Position numbers and translations under genes: made by a program
Notes under the pieces: generated by a model
Databases searched by the model: none
Told to the model about the DNA's origin: nothing
The model's input: the letters and a program-made list of their open reading frames with translations, nothing else
Part shown: piece by piece, positions 33,145-40,870 of the stretch
Layout: each line of letters opens with the position of its first letter
How positions within the stretch are numbered: the first letter of the stretch is position 1
NCBI GenBank assembly: GCA_025450195.1
Contig: JANWHW010000015.1
Span: forward strand, 1-64,000
DNA: 64,000 bases
Direction: 5' to 3'
Origin: Solirubrobacterales bacterium
GTDB lineage: Bacteria > Actinomycetota > Thermoleophilia > Solirubrobacterales > 70-9

Positions 33145-34068
33145 ATGGGCGTCCTGCTCACAGCCGCTGCGATCGTCGCTGCCGTCGCCGTCGGCGTCTG
33201 GGCAGAGCGGCGCTGGCCGCTAGGCGCCGGGGTGGCCGCTCGCCGGTCCCTGGTGCTGATGCTCTACGTGCTGCTTCCACCGGTGATCTTCTTCAACCTC
33301 GCCGCCAGTGAGATCGACGTCGCCCACGGAGTGGGGCTGGTGCTTGGGATCGTCGCCGTCTCGCTTGCCGGACTACTCGCGTGGTGGGTGGCAAGCAACA
33401 TCCTGGAGCTGCCGCGATACAAGACAGGAGCGGTCATCTGTGCTGTGTTGAGCGTCAACACGGGCTATCTCGGCTACCCGCTGACCGTGGCCCTGCTCGG
33501 GCACGACCAACTCTCCACCGCCGTCCTCTACGACGTCCTGGTAACCGGCCCCTGTCTGCTGCTAGGGGCTTTTGCGGTCGGCGCCGCTTTCGGCACCAAG
33601 GCAGGAGAAGGGACACGCGAGCGGGTGCGCGCTTTCTTCACCCGCAATCCCCCCCTCTACGCGGCGGTGGCAGGCCTACTTGCCCCGCAGGCCTTGGCGC
33701 CCGAAGTGCTCGTTGACTTCTCGCAGGCGCTGGTCGTCGCGATCCTGCCGATCGGCTTCTTCGCGGTCGGGGCGACTCTGGCCGAGAACGCCGAACACGG
33801 CGACCTGCCCATGCCACCGCCGCTCACCCGACCGGTGTCCCTCGTCTTGATCTCGAGGCTGGCCGTTGCGCCAGCCCTGCTGATGCTTCTCGCGGCCCCG
33901 CTGATCGACCTTCCCGCCGCATACCGCCTGCTCTCCGCAATGCCATCCGGGCTCAACTCAATGGTCGTAGCTCACGCATACGGGCTGGACATGGAGATCA
34001 CCGCCGAGGCCGTTACCTGGTCAACCGCGATCGTCGTTGCGGCCGCCCTCGTCTCCCTCCTAATCTGA
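33145..34068 (+). CDS. AEC-family (auxin efflux carrier-like) permease
   Basis: A 307-residue membrane protein with two sets of about five helices. It includes the conserved LLPPVIFFNLAASE segment in the first half and AMPSGLNSMVVAHAYGLD in the second, as in AEC transporters that export small organic acids or amino-acid derivatives. The substrate is unknown. It lies 44 bases after nuoN on the same strand and five bases before the VOC gene, so it may be co-transcribed with its followers. Confidence 0.88.
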   Translation: MGVLLTAAAIVAAVAVGVWAERRWPLGAGVAARRSLVLMLYVLLPPVIFFNLAASEIDVAHGVGLVLGIVAVSLAGLLAWWVASNILELPRYKTGAVICAVLSVNTGYLGYPLTVALLGHDQLSTAVLYDVLVTGPCLLLGAFAVGAAFGTKAGEGTRERVRAFFTRNPPLYAAVAGLLAPQALAPEVLVDFSQALVVAILPIGFFAVGATLAENAEHGDLPMPPPLTRPVSLVLISRLAVAPALLMLLAAPLIDLPAAYRLLSAMPSGLNSMVVAHAYGLDMEITAEAVTWSTAIVVAAALVSLLI

Positions 34069-34072
34069 CCCG

Positions 34073-34438
34073 ATGCTCCACCACGTCTCGATCGAGGTTG
34101 ACCCAGAGCAGGTTGAGGCCTGCGTCGCCTGCTGGGAGCTGCTCGGCTTCGAGGCGATCGAGGCGCCGGAGGAGCTGGGCGGCTACGTCACCTGGCTAGA
34201 ACGCAGCGGCACCCAGATCCACCTGATCCACACCGAGGCGGCCACCGTCCCTCAACTCGGCCACGCGGCAGTTGTCGTGGAGGACTTCGAGGCGACGTTC
34301 GCAGCTCTCGAGAAAGCCGGGCATGAACCCGAGCGCCATCGCGAGCTCTGGGGCCAGCCGCGGGCGTTCGTCACGATGCCCGGCGGTCACCGCGTCGAGC
34401 TGATGGTGGCTCCCCCTCCCCCAAGCGATCGGCACTAG
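34073..34438 (+). CDS. VOC-family (glyoxalase/bleomycin-resistance fold) protein
   Basis: A 121-residue single vicinal-oxygen-chelate unit. It has the paired beta-alpha-beta-beta-beta modules (MLHHVSIEVDPEQVEACVACW, then LGHAAVVVEDFEATFAALEKAGHE) and potential metal ligands His3/4, Glu residues in IHLIHTE and the C-terminal GHRVELM. It could be an epimerase, lyase or dioxygenase-like protein; there is no specific assignment. It starts five bases after the AEC permease stop. Confidence 0.85.
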   Translation: MLHHVSIEVDPEQVEACVACWELLGFEAIEAPEELGGYVTWLERSGTQIHLIHTEAATVPQLGHAAVVVEDFEATFAALEKAGHEPERHRELWGQPRAFVTMPGGHRVELMVAPPPPSDRH

Positions 34439-34463
34439 CAACCCCGCAAAGCCCGGCGGCAGC

Positions 34464-36155
34464 TTGCCGACCGACCCGCGCATGTTTTCGGCCATCGGGG
34501 CGCGCGGCTACGATGCGTCGGTGCGCTACCCGGTCGAGGACTTCAGCCAGGAGGAGCGGGCGCTTCTGGCGCCACACTTCACCAACCTGGACCGGCCCGT
34601 GTTCGCGCTGGTCAACCTGCCCGAGACCGTAAAGGGGGCGCTTTTTGCCCGCTATTCACGGTATTCGGGGACCGTGCGGCGTCTTTTCCTCGACGAGTTC
34701 GCGGACGACATCGCGGCGGGCGAGCGGCCTTTCGACGGTGCTGAGGGCGACCGAGCGGCAAAGCTCTACGAGCGAGTCTTCCTCGGCTACGGCGACGACT
34801 CGATCGCCCAGGTCGGCGGCGCCCACATCGCCTGTGAGTGGATCTCCAACGTCCTCACCAAGATCTTGCAGCGCGGCCGCCTCGCGGCCTACCTCGAGCA
34901 ATCCACCCGCTACATCCCCTATGACAAGCCGCTGCCGGCGGACGCGGGTGGCAGCTACCGCTACTACCGCGACGAGGAGCTGGGCCCAGAGTTCGGGGCG
35001 GCGATGGATGAGCTGTTCTCGATCTACTCCCGCTCGCTGAGCCAGGTGGAAACGTGGGCCGCTGAGCGCTGGCCACGCGGAGATGGGGAGCCAGAGGGAG
35101 CGTGGGAGCGCTCGATTCGGGCCAAGGCCCTGGACCTTCTGCGCGGCCTGCTGCCCGCGGCGACCCTGAGCCATGTCGGGATCTACGCTTCCGGTCAGGC
35201 ATACGAGCAGCTGATCATGCGACTGATGGCCTCGCCGCTACCCGAGGCGAGGGCCTTCGGCGGGATGATCCTGAGCGAGCTGCAACAGGTGATGCCGAGC
35301 TTCGTCTCCAGGGTCGAGCGACCCGATCGCGGCGGCGAGTGGATCTCCTACCTCGAGCGCCGCCGCGAAGCAACTGAGAGCTGGGTGGAGCGGCTCGGGC
35401 TGGATCGTCGCGCGAGCGGCGACGACGCGCCCTCGGTCGAGCTGGTCCACGTCGACGGCACCGAAGAGGACCTACTTGCCGCCTGTCTGTATGAGGCAGC
35501 CAACGCGCCGCAGGCGGAGATCGGCGCTCGCGTCGACGTGCTCGATCGCGAAGATCGAGCCCAGCTCCTGGCGGCGCTCGTCGGTGAGCGAAGCAATCGT
35601 CGCCACCGGCCCGGCAGAGGCTTCGAGGCGCTCCGCTACCGCTTTGAGATCGTCTCCGACTACGGAGCCTTCCGTGACATCCAGCGCCATCGAATGCTCA
35701 CCTGCCAGTGGCAGCGGCTCGGGCCGGACCTCGGCGCCGGCGTCCCCGACGAGGTTCGTGAGGCCGGCGTTGGCGGCGAGTTCGAACGAGCCCTCGAGAT
35801 CTCCCGGGTCGCGTATGAGCAGTTGCTCGAGAGAGGGCAGCAAGAGGCCGCCCCATACGCACTTTGCCTTGCCTACCGGATTCGCTACGTGCTCGACCTG
35901 AACGCACGGGAGGCGATGCACCTGATCGAGCTTCGCTCTGGACGAGAGGGCCATCCCACCTACCGCGCGGTCGCCCAGGCGATGCACGAGCGCATCGCCG
36001 CGATCCATCCCGCGGTCGCCGCGGCAATGAGCCACGTCGACACCTCGCAGGAGCCACGCCTGGAGCGCATCCTCAGCGAGATCCGAACTCAGCGCAAGCG
36101 CACCCAGGCAACCGGCCGTACCGAGGCCCCGCACGGGCTCAGCTCACTCGGCTAA
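34464..36155 (+). CDS. Fused double ThyX-like (FAD-dependent thymidylate synthase-like) protein
   Basis: A 563-residue protein made of two ThyX-like halves; classical ThyX has about 220-250 residues. Half one has RGRLAAYLEQSTRY (137-150) in place of the RHR-x2-S-x-NE-x-S-x-RY motif, followed by a LLPAATLSHVG...EARAFGG segment. Half two has a true RHR (RDIQRHRMLTCQWQRL, 408-410), but the rest of its motif is lost. It also has LRSGREGHPTYRAVAQAMHE, matching the ThyX C-terminal helix. Proteins of this length exist in actinobacterial and related genomes under the ThyX name, but whether they make dTMP is not clear from sequence. I list no gene symbol for that reason. Confidence 0.82.
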   Translation: MPTDPRMFSAIGARGYDASVRYPVEDFSQEERALLAPHFTNLDRPVFALVNLPETVKGALFARYSRYSGTVRRLFLDEFADDIAAGERPFDGAEGDRAAKLYERVFLGYGDDSIAQVGGAHIACEWISNVLTKILQRGRLAAYLEQSTRYIPYDKPLPADAGGSYRYYRDEELGPEFGAAMDELFSIYSRSLSQVETWAAERWPRGDGEPEGAWERSIRAKALDLLRGLLPAATLSHVGIYASGQAYEQLIMRLMASPLPEARAFGGMILSELQQVMPSFVSRVERPDRGGEWISYLERRREATESWVERLGLDRRASGDDAPSVELVHVDGTEEDLLAACLYEAANAPQAEIGARVDVLDREDRAQLLAALVGERSNRRHRPGRGFEALRYRFEIVSDYGAFRDIQRHRMLTCQWQRLGPDLGAGVPDEVREAGVGGEFERALEISRVAYEQLLERGQQEAAPYALCLAYRIRYVLDLNAREAMHLIELRSGREGHPTYRAVAQAMHERIAAIHPAVAAAMSHVDTSQEPRLERILSEIRTQRKRTQATGRTEAPHGLSSLG

Positions 36156-36157
36156 GG

Positions 36158-36263
36158 GGTGGGCTGGGCAGGGGTTTCGCTTAACTTTTTTGAGGGTCGG
36201 CAGAGGCTCAATAAAGGCTTGGAGCAAAAAAGTGCAAGACGCTTCGCCCCTACCCAGCCCACC
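36158..36263. terminator. Long imperfect inverted repeat between convergent genes
   Basis: GGTGGGCTGGGCAGGGG (36158-36174) pairs with CCCCTACCCAGCCCACC (36247-36263), 16 of 17 bases. A second pair of CTTTTTTG/CAAAAAAG blocks lies inside, so each strand carries a T-run. Placed exactly between convergent stops, it looks like a bidirectional terminator or a small palindromic element. Confidence 0.6.
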
Positions 36264-36265
36264 AG

Positions 36266-37216
36266 CTAATCGCGCTGCTTGCGCTTGCGCTTGCCCTCGC
36301 TGGACGGCTCTTCTTCGCCCTCACTTTCGGCGTGTTCGGGCAGACCTGCATCGCCTTCCAGCTCAGCACTGGCCTTCTCGCCGGGCGTAGGCCAGGGGAT
36401 CGCCACCCCAGCGGCCCATGCCGGCGGTCGCTTAGGCACCCAACCGGCGACGAGCAGCGCGAAGTAGAGGAACCAGATCAAAGTGAACTGGACCAGGAGG
36501 AGAAGGGCAGCGACGCCAAGCGCCATCCCCAGCGAGCCCCAGAAGCGGGTCAGCAACCCTGTCCGCAACCCGTAGAGACAGCAGTAGACGAGTGCAAACG
36601 CAAGCCCCAGTCGCCCGCCGAGCGAGAACCCGGTGGCAGCATCGCGAGCCTCAGCGTCGTTGATCGCGTTTTCGGCTTCATCGTCGGAGATCTTTGTCTC
36701 GACGCAGTCCTGAATAAGGGCCTCGGCATCGCCCTTCCCGCCGAATTCCTCGCGAAAGGACGCGGCTCCAACGTCTTCCCTTTGGGTGCGACATTCGTCT
36801 TTTGCCTTCTTGACCGTGAGGTCGGCAGTCGCTTTGCCGGCGACGAACTCGGAAGACGCGTCATTGGTGGCGACCCCGTTGAGCACTGACGCAACGGCCA
36901 GGAAGAGAGGGGCGGCAACTATCAGCCCGATGAGCTGGCCGCGCATCTGGGTACTGCGACCCCCGGCGGCGCGGAACAGATAGACCAGAGGCGCAACCAG
37001 AAGCGTGAACGCCAGGGCCTGCAGGAGGCTGGAGCTGGTGATCGCCGAGCTGTGTTCGTGCGCCGAGAGCAGGACCTCGCCGTCGTCGTCGCCATTAACC
37101 GACCCGACGACGATCGTGGCCACGACCAGCAACCCGATCGCAGTAAGCGTCGCAAGCGCAACCGGCAATGACCAGCGCTTCTCCCGAGAAAGCAGTTCCT
37201 CCCTGCTCGGCTGCAC
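36266..37216 (-). CDS. Membrane protein of unknown function with charged tail
   Basis: A 316-residue protein with an N-terminal cytoplasmic stretch and about five or six membrane helices. A hydrophilic extracytoplasmic-looking loop between helices (residues about 120-185) has two cysteines (DECRTQ, IQDCVET). The tail is acidic, then Lys/Arg-rich (EGEEEPSSEGKRKRKQRD). I recognise no family motif. The first 12 residues are hydrophilic, so it is not a classical secreted protein. Its start is four bases before the CBS gene stop, so the two are probably co-transcribed. Confidence 0.75.
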   Translation of the reverse strand: MQPSREELLSREKRWSLPVALATLTAIGLLVVATIVVGSVNGDDDGEVLLSAHEHSSAITSSSLLQALAFTLLVAPLVYLFRAAGGRSTQMRGQLIGLIVAAPLFLAVASVLNGVATNDASSEFVAGKATADLTVKKAKDECRTQREDVGAASFREEFGGKGDAEALIQDCVETKISDDEAENAINDAEARDAATGFSLGGRLGLAFALVYCCLYGLRTGLLTRFWGSLGMALGVAALLLLVQFTLIWFLYFALLVAGWVPKRPPAWAAGVAIPWPTPGEKASAELEGDAGLPEHAESEGEEEPSSEGKRKRKQRD

Positions 37217-37220
37217 GCCC

Positions 37221-37667
37221 CTAGCCCCGCTCCCGGAAGTAAAACTGAGGTAGGGCGCCTTCGATGACCTCGGCGGTCATCTTCTGAGCGATCTCGAGGT
37301 TCCCGGTGCGAACGGCGATGTCATCGAGGGTGACGATTCCGACCAGGCGATCCCCCTCGATCACAGGCAGGCGTCGCACCCGGTGCTGGACCATCTGAGC
37401 CGCAGCCTCGTCGAGCTCCATCGCGGGCTCGCCGCAGATCAGGGGCCGGGAGGCGTGGTCCCCCACCCGGACCTCAGGGTCGAGGCCCTCGGCGAAGATC
37501 CGCACAGCGAGGTCGCGGTCGGTGACCATCGCGACCGGGGAACCGGCCGGATCGACGACCACGACCGATCCGACCCTGTGGTCGCGCATCATCCGCGCCA
37601 CCGAGACGGCACTCTCCTCGGGCGCGGCCGTGATGACTCCACTGGTCATGATCTCGCTGAGCTGCAC
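37221..37667 (-). CDS. CBS-domain pair protein
   Basis: From GTG 37667 this encodes 148 residues comprising two CBS domains: MTSGVITAAPEESAVSVARMM...VVDPAGSPVAMVTDRDL and LDEAAAQMVQHRVRRLPVIEGDRLVGIVTLDDI. CBS pairs bind adenosyl ligands and sense energy or nucleotide state. The tail (IEGALPQFYFRERG) is short. The ORF track extends to 38219, but that part overlaps the zinc-ribbon gene on the other strand. The 58-bp repeat copy 2 lies just upstream in its promoter region. Confidence 0.88.
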   Translation of the reverse strand: MQLSEIMTSGVITAAPEESAVSVARMMRDHRVGSVVVVDPAGSPVAMVTDRDLAVRIFAEGLDPEVRVGDHASRPLICGEPAMELDEAAAQMVQHRVRRLPVIEGDRLVGIVTLDDIAVRTGNLEIAQKMTAEVIEGALPQFYFRERG

Positions 37668-37686
37668 GGCGCGTACGCTATCGGCC

Positions 37687-37744
37687 TGAGCGCCGAGCGA
37701 GCAAACGTCCTGATCTGATTCTTCGTGGCGCGAGCGAAGCGCGA
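37687..37744 (+). repeat. 58-bp dispersed repeat, copy 2
   Basis: This is about 85% identical to 11111-11168, including the shared end CGCGAGCGAAGCGCGA. It occupies the divergent gap between the CBS gene (minus) and the zinc-ribbon gene (plus), so both copies sit at gene starts. Confidence 0.7.
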
Positions 37745-37754
37745 AACTACGTAC

Positions 37755-38384
37755 ATGGACCAGACCCAGCGCAAGCCGGTCGTTCCTCTCGAGGCCGGCG
37801 GTGGCCCTGAGAACCCGCCCTGCCCCGCCTGCGGGGAGCCGCTGTTCGGTTGGATCGACGCTCGGCCGGGGATGGCAGGGCCGGTCAGTCGTTGTGAGAG
37901 TTGCGGGCTTGGCGCCGTCGGACAACCGGGCAATGCCGAGGACGCACTGGTCGAGCTCGATCGGTTGCGGGTCGAGAACAGGATGACAATCGCCAATCGG
38001 TCGGGCTTTTCGGCTTCCCTTGGTGGAGCCGGATGGGCCGGCTTGGAGCCCGGCGTTCGCTACCTGTTCACAGTCGAGGCCGTTAGTCGCCTGATCGCCC
38101 ACCGCGATCAGGTCGTCACGGCCCGCCGCTGGGCGCCCGGCCCGGCGATCCTGGCGATGTGGCAGACGGTCCTCAATGGCTTCACATTCGGCCGAAACGT
38201 GGCGCTGGGAGCCATCCACCGCAAGGACGCGGTACCGGCGGACAGCCGCTGGCAGCGTCGACTCGATGCGCTGATCAGCGTCGTCGTCGCGGTCCCGGCG
38301 ATGCTGGTCGCACTCCCGCTGGAGCTCCTCGCCGCCGCCTCACGCCGTGGCGGAGCCATCTCACTGCGCTTCGAACTCCTCTAA
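37755..38384 (+). CDS. Conserved hypothetical protein with N-terminal zinc ribbon
   Basis: A 209-residue product from ATG 37755 (MDQTQRKP). Two Cys pairs form a zinc ribbon (CPACGEPLFG, then CESCGLGA). A central part contains the RYLFTVEAVSRLIAHRDQVV segment, and there is one C-terminal membrane helix (VVVAVPAMLVALPLELLAA). I do not recognise a named family. The upstream start at 37725 is inside the repeat and adds low-value residues. It is divergent from the CBS gene. Confidence 0.7.
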   Translation: MDQTQRKPVVPLEAGGGPENPPCPACGEPLFGWIDARPGMAGPVSRCESCGLGAVGQPGNAEDALVELDRLRVENRMTIANRSGFSASLGGAGWAGLEPGVRYLFTVEAVSRLIAHRDQVVTARRWAPGPAILAMWQTVLNGFTFGRNVALGAIHRKDAVPADSRWQRRLDALISVVVAVPAMLVALPLELLAAASRRGGAISLRFELL

Positions 38385-38413
38385 GTCCTAAAGCGTCTCT
38401 CGCGCCGAGACGT

Positions 38414-38692
38414 CTAGGACAGGCCTTCGCGGGCCTCTCGCACCAGCGTCACAGCCTCCGGAAAGAGCACGCGGATCGCGTCTCGAACCTGCATCGCCTG
38501 CTGATCCGGGCTGCCCGACAGGTCGAGCTGGCTTACCGAAGCAACCGTCATCTCAACTGCCAGCTTGATCGCATTGTCGGCCCAGGCCACCCGCTGGGAG
38601 GATTGCATCTGTTCGGAGAGCTCCTCCATGCGTGCTCGGAACTCATCCGGGTCGCCGAACAGGTTGAAGCCTCCTTCCTCCATGCTCGACAT
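38414..38692 (-). CDS. Small conserved hypothetical protein
   Basis: From ATG 38692 (MSSMEEGGFN) this encodes about 92 residues, mostly amphipathic helix (EFRARMEELSEQMQSSQRVA, AIKLAVEMTVASVSQLDLSG). An earlier ATG at 38746 is possible. There is no signal peptide and no known motif; it is probably cytoplasmic. It converges on the zinc-ribbon gene and is divergent from the pilin-like gene. Confidence 0.6.
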   Translation of the reverse strand: MSSMEEGGFNLFGDPDEFRARMEELSEQMQSSQRVAWADNAIKLAVEMTVASVSQLDLSGSPDQQAMQVRDAIRVLFPEAVTLVREAREGLS

Positions 38693-38774
38693 GTAAGCAA
38701 AACGCCGATCTGGCGGCACAGAGAGTTTGCTTTCGGCGCGCCACATGAACGCCCAGGCATCCTAGCTTCGGCCC

Positions 38775-39446
38775 ATGCACGAGCGGAGCAAGGCGGAGCG
38801 GGGAGCTGCCAGCGTCGAGCATGTGGGCTTGGTGGCATTGATCGCGCTGGTGGCGATCGGGATGCTCGCCGTTGTCGCTGCCGAGGGCGAGATCGAGGCG
38901 GGACGCGAGGTGGCGAGGAGCCTCGCCAAGAAGATCTCCTGCGCACCTCGAATGCCCGACAGCTGCCGGCATCACCCGCTGGTACCGGCCTACGGGTGGC
39001 CGGTGGCGCGGCTGGTGCGGGCGCTGGCCCCGCAACCGGTGGCGAAGCCAGGGCGCTCGGGGCTGCCACTGGTGCCGGTTGACTTCCGCCGCTGTCGGCA
39101 GGAGAGCTGCTCGGTGCCTCAGCCGGGCGCTGGTGGAGCTCACCTCACAACCTCCGGTCGCCGCACCACGGCCTTCACTGAGGTAATCGACCGGCGTCGC
39201 TCGATGGGCTGGGTCGAAGTCACCTACTGGCTCTACCGCCCGTCGCTGGGCTGGGAGCGCATATCGCGCCGGGCCGATCGGCTCCAGGTTGAGGCCGCCA
39301 GCGGAGTCAGCATCCTGCTGGCGGACGATCCCGCATTGGTTCCGCTCGAGACCCTGCCGGGGCGCGACCACTACGAGTTTCCAGCGGGAGAGCGTCCCCC
39401 CTGGCAGTGGCGGGTCCAGAGCGTCTACCCGGGCTGGTCAAGCTAG
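38775..39446 (+). CDS. Pilin-like (TadE/Flp-type leader) envelope protein
   Basis: A 223-residue protein whose N-terminus, ERGAASVEHVGLVALIALVA, is a class III (Flp/TadE-like) leader: charged start, small residue, conserved Glu about five residues into the hydrophobic helix. The rest is a soluble domain with several cysteines (SCAPRMPDSC, RRCRQESC). No pilus assembly genes are adjacent, so export by a Tad-like system elsewhere is inferred. Its stop overlaps the tetR stop region by four bases. Confidence 0.65.
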   Translation: MHERSKAERGAASVEHVGLVALIALVAIGMLAVVAAEGEIEAGREVARSLAKKISCAPRMPDSCRHHPLVPAYGWPVARLVRALAPQPVAKPGRSGLPLVPVDFRRCRQESCSVPQPGAGGAHLTTSGRRTTAFTEVIDRRRSMGWVEVTYWLYRPSLGWERISRRADRLQVEAASGVSILLADDPALVPLETLPGRDHYEFPAGERPPWQWRVQSVYPGWSS

Positions 39447-40111
39447 TCGAGCGGTACCCAACCTTCCCCTTCTGTCACTCGCTCGAAGCCAAACCAGAGG
39501 GAGTTCATCGCGGTCGCGACGACCTGCTCGCGAGGGACGCCTGGGTGGTCGGTCCACCAGATCGCCAGCCCCTGCAGAACGCCGCGGAGCACAACCCAGG
39601 CCATTTCCAGGCCCTCGCCGATGACCGATCCGGCCAGGCCCTCGGCGCCAGGCTCGGCAGCGAAGAGAGGAAGGATCGCGGCGCGGCTTCTAGCTGCCAC
39701 CTCGGCGTGCATCGCATCGACGTCGGGATCGCCGCTGGCCTCTCTGAAGAGCATGAGCCCTGCGAAGGGGTGGCTCTCTATATACGCGAACCATGCATCG
39801 ATGGAGCGTGCGAAACGCTCGCGGGGCGGATCGTCGCCCGGCAGATGCCGCCGCCAGACCTCCCGCAGCTCGGCGAAGTGACGTTCGAGCAGCCGCCTGT
39901 AGAGATCGCGCTTGGAGGCGAAGTGGTCGTAGACGACCGGGGGCGTCACCCCCGAACGGCGAGCGATCTCGTCGATCGCCGCCCCCGGGTAGCCCCGCTC
40001 CGCGAAGACCTCGGTGGCCGCGGTTTCAATCACTTCGCGCCGCGCTGCGGCGGTCATCCGTCTGCGCGGTGCTTCTTCCTTCTTCGTCTTTGTTGACAAC
40101 CTAACGCTCAC
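39443..40111 (-). CDS. TetR-family transcriptional regulator
   Basis: A 222-residue repressor. The N-terminal helix-turn-helix reads AIDEIARRSGVTPPVVYDHFASKRDLYRRLL (residues about 45-75), followed by an all-helical ligand domain. The GTG start lies within the first of two operator-like palindromes, which indicates autoregulation, and the divergent CrtA-like gene is the obvious second target. The first 18 residues are basic and Ser/Thr/Lys-rich; a start further downstream is possible. Confidence 0.92.
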   Translation of the reverse strand: MSVRLSTKTKKEEAPRRRMTAAARREVIETAATEVFAERGYPGAAIDEIARRSGVTPPVVYDHFASKRDLYRRLLERHFAELREVWRRHLPGDDPPRERFARSIDAWFAYIESHPFAGLMLFREASGDPDVDAMHAEVAARSRAAILPLFAAEPGAEGLAGSVIGEGLEMAWVVLRGVLQGLAIWWTDHPGVPREQVVATAMNSLWFGFERVTEGEGWVPLD

Positions 40112-40115
40112 TAGG
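40100..40115. promoter_or_regulatory. TetR operator-like site 1
   Basis: CCTA-N8-TAGG in CCTAACGCTCACTAGG. The same core recurs 34 bases downstream. It covers the tetR GTG codon, so bound repressor could block tetR transcription directly. Confidence 0.55.
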
Positions 40116-40133
40116 TAGTTTCTCGGACCCTTA

Positions 40134-40149
40134 CCTAACGGATACTAGG
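40134..40149. promoter_or_regulatory. TetR operator-like site 2
   Basis: CCTAACGGATACTAGG, sharing CCTAACG and CTAGG with site 1 at a 34-bp centre-to-centre spacing. An outer CTAAC...GTTAG pairing extends it. It lies 30 bases before the ATG of the CrtA-like gene. Confidence 0.55.
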
Positions 40150-40178
40150 TTAGCCAGCCAGGTAGATGGGAGGGCCAA

Positions 40179-40870
40179 ATGGTCGTCTCCGTGCAGATCG
40201 CCGAACTAAGCGCCAGAGCAGGATTGGCCGTTCTCGCCAAGCCCCCGCGCCCCCGTGACGTGCCGGGGCTGCGTTACGCGGAGCGGTCTTCACGGCGCCG
40301 CTCGGCGGAAGCCTGCTACCCGCACCCCACCTCGACGCGGTGGCGCTAATCGCCGCTTGGGACGACGACTCGGCCTTCGAGCGCTTCGCCTCGCATCCGC
40401 TCGCCGAACGTCTTGCCGGCGGCTGGCAAGTACGGCTGGAGCCGCTGCGCCTCTCCGGAGCCTGGCCCGAGATCCCCGGGCTGCCCGAACGTCAGCTGCC
40501 GGTTGCCGACGAGGAGTCGGTTGCGGTCCTCACTCTGGGCCGGGTTCGACCCTGGCGCGTCCTGCCGTTTCTGCGCGCTGCCGCTCCGGCAGAACGCGAG
40601 GTCGTCAACGAGCCTGGCCTGCTGGCCTCAACCGGCTTTGGCCGTCTACCGCGCCTTGTCTCGACCTTCTCGCTCTGGCGCACCGCGGCAGCGATGCGCA
40701 ACTACGCCTACCGCGACGGCGGCAGCCACCTGGCGGCTGTAAACGCCGACAAGGCACGCCCCTTCCACGGCGCCTCCGCCTTCATCCGCTTCCGCCCCTA
40801 TGCCTCCAGCGGCAGCTGGGGCGGAGGCGACCCACTGGGTCAGGATGCTTTGGCGGACAGCTTCTCCTGA
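40179..40870 (+). pseudogene. Spheroidene monooxygenase-like (CrtA-like) gene with frameshift
   Basis: The C-terminal frame (track ORF 40340-40870) reads like CrtA-type spheroidene-monooxygenase-like proteins: FGRLPRLVSTFSLWRTAAAMRNYAY, then FIRFRPYASSGSWGGGDPL. The expected N-terminus lies in another frame, from ATG 40179 (MVVSVQIAELSAR...GLRYAE). It switches at about 40281-40287, where VFTAPLGGSLLPAPHLDAV continues in the downstream frame. One base missing at the GAG-CGG junction would restore a single ORF of about 230 residues. The gene is either broken or carries a sequencing error. It is divergent from tetR and overlaps the flippase-like gene by 31 bases at its 3' end. Confidence 0.7.
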
